From DASSKO01 sp035690425 (lineage in GTDB: Bacteria > Actinomycetota > Actinomycetes > Propionibacteriales > Nocardioidaceae): a stretch of DNA of 6,697 nt. The notes beneath the pieces were generated by a model. It was not told the origin of the DNA. It searched no databases and was given only the letters and a program-made list of their open reading frames with translations. A program made the translations under genes and the position numbers. Shown piece after piece: positions 1-4,325 of this stretch. The first letter of the stretch is position 1, and each line of letters opens with the position of its first letter. The stretch lies in contig DASSKO010000191.1 in the NCBI GenBank assembly GCA_035690425.1, positions 1 to 6,697 of the forward strand, given 5' to 3'.

Positions 1-2
1 GC

Positions 3-356
3 GAGGGCCTGGTGGCCTACCCGCTCCGGAGGACGGCACGAGATGACATCAGGCCCGGCCTTCGAACGACGAGCTACAGGAAGCGCACAGTGATCGCGTT
101 CGCTGTCGTTGCGGAGTACGCTCCCCAGCCCGGCGTCGCCGACCTGGTGTCCCTCGCCCGCCGCGACCCGGTCCCCGTCGTCGACGTGGAGTTGGCAGGT
201 GATCTGGCCGGACTTCGGCTCCAGGTCGACGCGGCGGTCTACCGGCTGGCGCAGGAGGCGCTGACGAAAGCGCTGCGGCACGCCCGAAACGCCTCGCGTG
301 TGGAGATCCGGGTCGTCGAGGGCGCTGCCGCTCGGGTCACCGGCTCGACGCTCTGA
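3..356 (+). pseudogene. Remnant of a NarL-family sensor histidine kinase (partial, inactivated)
   Basis: This frame is open from the window edge to a TGA at 354-356; the first usable start is a GTG at 12. Counting from that GTG, residues about 35-104 resemble the end of the dimerisation region and the start of the ATPase domain of NarL/DesK-type kinases. The recognisable pieces are APQPGVADL, then VDAAVYRLAQEAL, then ALRHARNASRVEIRV. Two things argue that it is dead. The N-box Asn (usual EALTN) is Lys86, codon AAA at 267-269, one base from AAC. The frame also ends before the G1 (DxG) and G2 glycine boxes, and the other forward frame I followed past the stop does not restore them. Residues 1-33 do not look like a DHp helix, so the upstream part is also lost or rearranged. 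It could be the end of a larger gene starting outside the window. Its sequence differs clearly from the intact kinase at 4325-5623, so it is not a recent copy of it. Confidence 0.6.
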
Positions 357-464
357 CGCTGAGCCTCAGCAGCGACCAACCACGCTCATCGCTGGCCCGT
401 CGTGACCGTCGGCAACCGCTCGCGCCGGAGTCCCTGCGGAATTGCGTCCTCCAGAGCAAGCGAA
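357..464. other. Gene-free spacer between kinase remnant and glnA terminator
   Basis: I see no convincing coding sequence here. A small inverted repeat, GCTGA-gcc-TCAGC (358-370), lies just after the remnant's stop. With a 5-bp stem and no T-run it is a poor terminator. The rest is plain GC-rich spacer and may contain further kinase debris too degraded to recognise. Confidence 0.5.
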
Positions 465-507
465 AAGTGGCCCCAGATCCAGCGTTCCCGCAGGTCAGGG
501 GCCACTT
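465..507 (-). terminator. Rho-independent-type terminator of glnA
   Basis: A perfect 10-bp inverted repeat (arms 465-474 and 498-507, AAGTGGCCCC and its complement) begins 17 bases after the glnA stop codon. Read in the glnA direction, the second arm runs into ACTTTTCGCTT, a short T-rich tail. The 23-base loop holds a smaller nested hairpin (GCG-ttcc-CGC around 482-491, flanked by CC/GG). On the plus strand no T-run follows, so termination is most likely one-directional, for glnA. Weak T-tails are usual in high-GC actinobacteria. Confidence 0.75.
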
Positions 508-524
508 CGGCGCTGCGACGTCTG

Positions 525-1949
525 TCAGATGTCGTAGTAGAGCTCGAACTCGTGCGGGTGCGGGCGCAGCGCCATCGGCTGCACCTCCATCTCGCGCTTG
601 TAGGTGATCCAGGTGTCGATCAGGTCCTGCGTGAAGACGCCACCGTCGAGCAGGTAGTCGCGGTCCGCCTCCAGCGCGTCGAGTGCTTCGCTCAGCGTGG
701 TGGGCACGACCTGCACGTCCTCGTGCTCGTCCGGGGGCAGCTCGTAGAGGTCCTTGTCGATCGGGGTCGGCGGCTCGATCTTGTTCTTGATGCCGTCGAT
801 GCCGGCCAGCAGCATCGCCGAGAAGGCGAGATAGGGGTTGGCCGACGGGTCGGGGCAGCGGAACTCGATCCGCTTGGCCTTCGGGTTCGTGCCCGTGATC
901 GGGATCCGGATGCAGGCCGAGCGATTGCGCTGGCTGTAGACCAGGTTGACCGGCGCTTCGAACCCCGGCACCAGCCGGTGGTAGGAGTTGACCGTCGGGT
1001 TGGTGAACGCCAGCAGCGACGCAGCGTGGGCCAACAGGCCGCCGATGTAGTAACGAGCCGTGTCCGACAGCCCGGCGTACCCGCTCTCGTCGAAGAACAG
1101 CGGGTCGCCGTCGGCCCACAACGACTGGTGGCAGTGCATGCCGGAGCCGTTGTCACCGAAGATCGGCTTGGGCATGAAGGTGGCCGTCTTACCGTTCTTC
1201 CACGCGACGTTCTTCACGATGTACTTGAACTTCATCACGTCGTCGGCGCTGGGCAGCAGCTCGTCGAAGCGGTAGTTGATCTCGGCCTGACCGGCAGTGC
1301 CGACCTCGTGATGCTGACGCTCGACGAGCAGGCCGGAAGCTTCGAGCTCCTTGGAGATCTCGGCGCGCAGGTCGGCGAAGTGGTCGACGGGCGGGACCGG
1401 GAAGTAGCCACCCTTGTACTTCACCTTGTGGCCGCGGTTGCCGCCCTCCTCCTCACGCGCGGTGTTCCAGGCGCCGGCGATGGAGTCGATGGCGTAGAAG
1501 CCGGTGTTGGCCTTGGTCTCGAACCGCACGTCGTCGAAGACGTAGAACTCGGCCTCGGGCGCGAAGAAGGCGGTGTCGCCGATTCCGGTGCTCTTCAGGT
1601 AGGCCTGGGCCTTGCGGGCGATGTTGCGGGGGTCGCGTGAGTACGCCTCGCCGGTCAGCGGGTCGTGGATGAAGAAGTTGACGACGAGGGTCTTGTCCGC
1701 GCGGAACGCGTCGAGGTACGCCGTGGTCGGGTCGGGGAACAGCGACATGTCGGACTCGTGGATCGCCTGGAAGCCGCGGATCGAGGAGCCGTCGAACTGC
1801 AGCCCGTCCTCGACGACCTCCGGGCCGAACGACGACACGGGCACGGTGAAGTGCTGCATCACCCCCGGCAGGTCGCAAAACCGGACGTCGACGAACTCGA
1901 CACCCTCGTCCTTGATGTATGTGAACAACTCGTCGGCGTTCGCGAACAT
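525..1949 (-). CDS. glnA: Glutamine synthetase, type I (GlnA, adenylylation-regulated)
   Basis: This cytoplasmic dodecamer makes glutamine from glutamate, ammonia and ATP, the central step of nitrogen assimilation. The protein is 474 residues, full length for a GSI-beta enzyme. Visible landmarks are DGSS at 53-56 (ammonium-site Asp), the metal ligands Glu132 and Glu134 in APEAEF, HHEVGTAGQAE at 213-223 (Glu215, Glu223), NGSGMHCHQS at 267-276 (His272), NSYHRLVPGFEAP at 321-333 (flap Glu331), and RNRSACIRIP at 341-350. The adenylylation site is present as Tyr402 in DKDLYELPPDE, so activity is probably switched by GlnE. The ATG at 1949 is preceded by AGGAGG at 1957-1962 with a 7-base spacer, which fixes the start. 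The gene is transcribed alone, diverging from the RDD gene and ending in a strong hairpin. It matches actinobacterial GlnA1, the main housekeeping enzyme. No active-site change is seen. Confidence 0.98.
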   Translation of the reverse strand: MFANADELFTYIKDEGVEFVDVRFCDLPGVMQHFTVPVSSFGPEVVEDGLQFDGSSIRGFQAIHESDMSLFPDPTTAYLDAFRADKTLVVNFFIHDPLTGEAYSRDPRNIARKAQAYLKSTGIGDTAFFAPEAEFYVFDDVRFETKANTGFYAIDSIAGAWNTAREEEGGNRGHKVKYKGGYFPVPPVDHFADLRAEISKELEASGLLVERQHHEVGTAGQAEINYRFDELLPSADDVMKFKYIVKNVAWKNGKTATFMPKPIFGDNGSGMHCHQSLWADGDPLFFDESGYAGLSDTARYYIGGLLAHAASLLAFTNPTVNSYHRLVPGFEAPVNLVYSQRNRSACIRIPITGTNPKAKRIEFRCPDPSANPYLAFSAMLLAGIDGIKNKIEPPTPIDKDLYELPPDEHEDVQVVPTTLSEALDALEADRDYLLDGGVFTQDLIDTWITYKREMEVQPMALRPHPHEFELYYDI

Positions 1950-1956
1950 TGAAGTT

Positions 1957-1962
1957 CCTCCT
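1957..1962 (-). promoter_or_regulatory. Ribosome binding site of glnA
   Basis: AGGAGG on the minus strand lies 7 bases before the glnA ATG. It is a full consensus Shine-Dalgarno, unlike the leaderless-type starts of several other genes here. A GC hairpin ends one base away (1964). Confidence 0.85.
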
Positions 1963-1963
1963 C

Positions 1964-1982
1964 GGCCGCGACTCTTGCGGCC
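1964..1982 (-). promoter_or_regulatory. GC stem-loop next to the glnA ribosome binding site
   Basis: On the minus strand GGCCGC (1982-1977) pairs perfectly with GCGGCC (1969-1964) around a 7-base loop, AAGAGTC. The stem ends one base before AGGAGG and starts 4 bases after the stop of a possible leader ORF (1987-2040). It has no T-run, so it is not a typical terminator. By position it could affect ribosome access or mRNA stability; this is inference from geometry only. Confidence 0.5.
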
Positions 1983-1986
1983 AGCC

Positions 1987-2040
1987 TCAACAGGGCATCC
2001 AGATCTCGGCGCACTTACACGCGGTGCGACGCTGCACCAT
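1987..2040 (-). CDS. Possible leaderless leader peptide upstream of glnA (uORF, 17 aa)
   Basis: A short ORF within the glnA 5' region would encode MVQRRTACKCAEIWMPC and end 37 bases before the glnA ATG. Its ATG lies 8 bases after the presumed glnA -10 box TAGAGT (2049-2054). The transcript would therefore start within a base or two of this ATG, as in the leaderless genes of this window. The peptide has three Cys in 17 residues but only one Gln, so classical attenuation by glutamine supply does not fit. Sixteen sense codons without a stop after an ATG are unremarkable in GC-rich DNA. No function is assigned and translation is unproven. Confidence 0.3.
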   Translation of the reverse strand: MVQRRTACKCAEIWMPC

Positions 2041-2048
2041 CGGGCCTC

Positions 2049-2054
2049 ACTCTA
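2049..2054 (-). promoter_or_regulatory. Candidate -10 box of the glnA promoter
   Basis: TAGAGT on the minus strand fits the actinobacterial TANNNT pattern and is the only such match I found on this strand in 1950-2145. Transcription would start near 2041-2042, giving a leader of about 92 bases before glnA. At 16-18 bp spacing no TTG-type -35 is present; the sequence there is the repeat at 2070-2079. A missing -35 fits an activator-dependent promoter. Confidence 0.5.
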
Positions 2055-2064
2055 GCCGTTTGGA

Positions 2065-2080
2065 GTTTCTCCTCCGTGTC
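2065..2080 (-). promoter_or_regulatory. GlnR-box-like element upstream of glnA
   Basis: The minus strand reads GACAC-ggagga-GAAAC. The actinobacterial GlnR pattern, as I recall it, is gTnAC-n6-GAAAC. Spacing and the second half fit exactly, and the first half differs at one base (A for T). GlnR is the global nitrogen regulator and glnA is a classical target, so the context supports the call. The element overlaps the -35 position of the presumed promoter. Not verified by alignment. Confidence 0.4.
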
Positions 2081-2099
2081 CGTCTTATTTCCTCCGTGT
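2070..2099. repeat. 10-bp tandem direct repeat in the glnA/RDD divergent region
   Basis: TCCTCCGTGT occurs exactly at 2070-2079 and 2090-2099, a 20-bp period, about two helical turns. On the minus strand each copy reads ACACGGAGGA; the downstream copy is part of the GlnR-like element. The upstream copy, with its flanks AACAC-n6-AATAA, is a weaker version. This geometry suits a protein binding twice on the same DNA face. Confidence 0.55.
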
Positions 2100-2132
2100 T
2101 ACGCCGCGCAGGAACCGGGCTGAGCCGGCGGG

Positions 2133-2138
2133 TACGGT
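2133..2138 (+). promoter_or_regulatory. Leaderless promoter -10 box of the RDD gene
   Basis: TACGGT (TANNNT) is followed by exactly 7 bases and then the GTG start at 2146, so the mRNA probably begins at the start codon. No Shine-Dalgarno is present. GGAACC at 2111-2116 and CGGTT at 2135-2139, 18 bp apart, also look loosely like an ECF-sigma promoter; the sigma factor is undecided. Confidence 0.5.
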
Positions 2139-2145
2139 TCCACCC

Positions 2146-2571
2146 GTGGCTGGACAGGCGGCGGAGCACACATGGCCGGGACGGCGCTACGGGCTGCCCG
2201 AGGAAGGCCCGGGCGCGGTCGGTGGCTGGGGCCGGCGGATGGTGGCGCTGTTCGTCGACTGGTTCTTGTCGTTGCTGGTCGTGGCCGCGCTCGCCGGGCC
2301 GCAGGTGTGGAGCGGCGGCGGTACCGCGCAGTGGGGTCCGCTGCTGGTGTTCGCGGTCCAGCGCTGGGTGCTGATCGTGCTGCTGGGAGGCTCGGCGGCG
2401 CAACTGATGCTCGGCCTGCAGGTGGTGCGGGTGACCGGTGGCGGCCTCGGCCCGGTGCGTGCGCTCGCGCGTACGGCGTTGCTGTGCCTGGTCATCCCCG
2501 CCGCGATCTACAACAACGACCGGCAAGGCCTGCACGATCTGGCGGCGGACTCGATCGTCGTACGCCGCTGA
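2146..2571 (+). CDS. RDD family small membrane protein
   Basis: This 141-residue protein carries the RDD signature of the family: RRMVALFVDW at 30-39 supplies the Arg and first Asp at the start of the first membrane helix. The C-terminal NNDRQGLHDLAADSIVV (123-139) matches the usual end of RDD domains. Three hydrophobic segments are visible, near 32-50, 64-90 and 108-122, so it should sit in the cytoplasmic membrane. The N-terminal 25 residues are polar and rich in Gly and Pro. The function of most RDD proteins is unknown; a few have been linked to ion transport, which cannot be inferred here. The GTG start is chosen because the frame fits the family and lies 7 bases after a -10 box. It diverges from glnA and ends 3 bp from the convergent DUF4191 gene. 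The same RDD gene between a DUF4191 gene and glnA occurs in mycobacteria (Rv2219A). Confidence 0.88.
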   Translation: MAGQAAEHTWPGRRYGLPEEGPGAVGGWGRRMVALFVDWFLSLLVVAALAGPQVWSGGGTAQWGPLLVFAVQRWVLIVLLGGSAAQLMLGLQVVRVTGGGLGPVRALARTALLCLVIPAAIYNNDRQGLHDLAADSIVVRR

Positions 2572-2574
2572 CCC

Positions 2575-3288
2575 TCAGCGGCCCTTGCTGGCCTGGCGGG
2601 ACTGCGCCCGCGCCTGCCGCGGGTTGGTGGGCATCGGTCCCCTCGGGGCGGGCACCTGCGGACGCATGGCGTCGAGGGCTCGCAACCGCTGGACCACGTC
2701 GGTGACCTCGGCCGGGCGCAGGTTGCGGGGGAGCTTCATGATGTGACGGCCGAGCTTGCGGATCGGCACCTCGCCCTCGCCGTCGCCGGCCACGATGTCG
2801 TAGACCGGTACCTCACCCGCAACGCGGACGTGCTTGCGCTTCTCGGCGACGAGCAGGTTGCGCACCCGGTTGGGGTGGCCTTCACCGATCAGCACGATGC
2901 CGGGGCGACCGACCACGCGGTGCACGAGGTCCTGGTTCTTGCTGAAGCTGATGCCCGGCTTGACCTCCCACCCGCGGCGCAGCATCCCCAGGGCGGCACC
3001 GGCCGCGCCCGGTTGTCCTTCGTACTGGGCGTAGGCAGCCTTCTCGGCCCGGCGGCCGAAGACGAAGATGGTCACCAGCAGCGCACTCGGCAGGCCGATG
3101 ATCAGCCCCACCAGCCAGTGCACCAGCAGCCAACCGAGCCCGCCCACGACCACGAACGTCACCGTGAACAGGGCGAGCAGGAGCAGGCCGATGTGCGGGT
3201 CGGCCTGCTTGGTGATGCGGTAGGCCTGCCCGAGCTGCTTGCGACGGCCGGTCTTCTCCGGCTGGTCGGTCTTGTCCTTCTTCGCCAT
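2575..3288 (-). CDS. DUF4191 family integral membrane protein
   Basis: This 237-residue protein of unknown function resembles the conserved actinobacterial protein encoded next to lipA (Rv2219-like, DUF4191). The first 30 residues are strongly basic and polar (MAKKDKTDQPEKTGRRK). Two adjacent hydrophobic helices follow (about 33-55 and 57-78), making a hairpin in the membrane. A soluble region then contains GWEVKPGISFSKNQDLVHRVVGRPGIVLIGEG (106-137, quoted in part from the family's conserved core) and a basic, Pro/Arg/Gln-rich tail. Both ends probably face the cytoplasm. The ATG at 3288 has only a weak ribosome site (GAGAG, 6 bases upstream) and no -10 box nearby, so expression most likely depends on read-through from lipA, whose stop is 57 bases upstream. 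It abuts the RDD gene tail to tail. No enzymatic motif is visible. Confidence 0.88.
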   Translation of the reverse strand: MAKKDKTDQPEKTGRRKQLGQAYRITKQADPHIGLLLLALFTVTFVVVGGLGWLLVHWLVGLIIGLPSALLVTIFVFGRRAEKAAYAQYEGQPGAAGAALGMLRRGWEVKPGISFSKNQDLVHRVVGRPGIVLIGEGHPNRVRNLLVAEKRKHVRVAGEVPVYDIVAGDGEGEVPIRKLGRHIMKLPRNLRPAEVTDVVQRLRALDAMRPQVPAPRGPMPTNPRQARAQSRQASKGR

Positions 3289-3318
3289 CGGTCTCTCTCG
3301 TGCCTCGTGGTGTGGTGT

Positions 3319-3338
3319 GCGGTTCTGGGGAGAACCGC
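3319..3338 (-). terminator. Hairpin between lipA and the DUF4191 gene (possible attenuator or processing site)
   Basis: A perfect 8-bp inverted repeat, GCGGTTCT and AGAACCGC, closes a 4-base loop. It begins 7 bases after the lipA stop. No T-run follows in the lipA direction (ACACCACACC). It may be a weak or T-less terminator that lowers expression of the downstream gene, or a structure protecting the lipA 3' end. Confidence 0.5.
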
Positions 3339-3345
3339 CAGTGTC

Positions 3346-4290
3346 TCAACTCGTGGCAGCGGTTGCCAGTCGCCGGGACTCCAGCGCCTGCTGATAGAGC
3401 CGGCCTGCCCGGTACGACGATCGAACCAGCGGCCCGGACATGACACCGGCGAAGCCGAGGTCGAGCGCCTCCTGCTGCATCTCGACGAACTCCTCCGGCC
3501 TGACCCAGCGCTCGATCGGGTGGTGCCGCAGGCTCGGGCGCAGGTATTGGGTGATGGTCAGCAGCTCACACCCGGCGTCGACCAGGTCGGCCATCGCCTC
3601 GCTGACCTCCGCACGGGTCTCGCCCATGCCGAGGATCAGGTTGGACTTGGTGACCAGCCCGTCGTCTCGGGCAGCGGTCAGCACCGACAGGGACCGGTCG
3701 TAGCGGAAGCCGGGCCGAATCCGGCGAAAGATCCGCGGCACCGTCTCGATGTTGTGCGCCAGCACCTGCGGCCGGGCGGAGAACACCTCGGCCAGCTGGT
3801 CGGGCTTGGCGTCGAAGTCGGGGATCAGCAGCTCGACACCGGTGTCGGGGTTGAGCTGGTGGATCTGGCGCACGGTCTCGGCGTAGAGCCACGCGCCGCC
3901 GTCGGGAAGGTCGTCGCGCGCCACGCCGGTCACGGTCGCGTAGCGCAGGCCCATCGTCTGCACGCTCTCGGCCACGCGTCGGGGCTCGTCAAGGTCGAGC
4001 TGGGCGGGCTTGCCGGTGTCGATCTGGCAGAAGTCGCAGCGACGGGTGCACTGGTCGCCACCGATGAGGAAGGTGGCCTCGCGATCCTCCCAGCACTCGA
4101 AGATGTTGGGGCAGCCTGCCTCCTGGCACACCGTGTGCAGGCCCTCGCCTTTGACCAGCTCCTGCAGCTCCTTGTACTGCGGCCCCATCTTCGCCCGGGT
4201 CTTGATCCACTCCGGCTTCTTCTCGATGGGCACTGCCGAGTTGCGGACCTCGAGCCGCAGCAGCTTCCGTCCTTCTGGCGCGATAGTCAC
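3346..4290 (-). CDS. lipA: Lipoyl synthase (LipA, radical SAM)
   Basis: LipA inserts two sulfurs into protein-bound octanoyl groups, making the lipoyl cofactor of pyruvate and 2-oxoglutarate dehydrogenases and glycine cleavage H protein. With the GTG start at 4290 the protein has 314 residues, normal for the family. The auxiliary 4Fe-4S cluster motif is CQEAGCPNIFEC (Cys55, Cys60, Cys66). The radical SAM motif is CTRRCDFC (Cys81, Cys85, Cys88). The C-terminal RSSYR motif, whose Ser ligates the auxiliary cluster, is at 290-294. The frame stays open upstream to an ATG at 4428, but those 46 extra residues are low-complexity, lack family features and overlap the divergent kinase gene. Family proteins begin close to IAPEGRKLLRLEVRN. 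The GTG at 4290 also lies 7 bases after a -10 box (TACCCT). Downstream is DUF4191. lipB, often the upstream neighbour in actinobacteria, is not here. Confidence 0.97.
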   Translation of the reverse strand: MTIAPEGRKLLRLEVRNSAVPIEKKPEWIKTRAKMGPQYKELQELVKGEGLHTVCQEAGCPNIFECWEDREATFLIGGDQCTRRCDFCQIDTGKPAQLDLDEPRRVAESVQTMGLRYATVTGVARDDLPDGGAWLYAETVRQIHQLNPDTGVELLIPDFDAKPDQLAEVFSARPQVLAHNIETVPRIFRRIRPGFRYDRSLSVLTAARDDGLVTKSNLILGMGETRAEVSEAMADLVDAGCELLTITQYLRPSLRHHPIERWVRPEEFVEMQQEALDLGFAGVMSGPLVRSSYRAGRLYQQALESRRLATAATS

Positions 4291-4297
4291 GCTGCCC

Positions 4298-4325
4298 AGG
4301 GTACCGAGGTCATAGGCTCCACCAA
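4298..4325 (-). promoter_or_regulatory. Leaderless promoter of lipA
   Basis: On the minus strand TTGGTG (4325-4320) and TACCCT (4303-4298) are 16 bp apart, and 7 bases separate the latter from the GTG at 4290. The transcript would start at or next to the start codon. The -35 box touches the first base of the divergent kinase ATG, and the spacer contains that gene's own -10 box. The two promoters therefore cannot easily be occupied together. Confidence 0.55.
4313..4318 (+). promoter_or_regulatory. Leaderless promoter -10 box of the sensor kinase gene
   Basis: TAGGCT (TANNNT) is followed by 6 bases and then the ATG at 4325, with no Shine-Dalgarno between them. No good -35 is seen at the expected place (about 4289-4295, which overlaps the lipA start codon). 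Confidence 0.5.

Noticed and set aside
358..370. Inverted repeat GCTGA-gcc-TCAGC after the kinase remnant, as a terminator
   Set aside because: A 5-bp stem with a 3-base loop and no T-run is too weak to call.
402..1640. A 412-codon plus-strand open frame opposite glnA
   Set aside because: The minus strand encodes glutamine synthetase with all active-site motifs; the plus frame is a Val/Leu/Arg-rich shadow.
1987..2040. Cysteine-responsive attenuator based on the Cys-rich uORF
   Set aside because: The three Cys codons are not adjacent, the downstream gene is not in sulfur metabolism, and no terminator/antiterminator pair is visible.
1950..2145. A riboswitch (for example a glutamine-sensing RNA) before glnA
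   Set aside because: The leader is short, with one simple hairpin and no recognisable aptamer core; the known glutamine RNAs I recall are mainly cyanobacterial.
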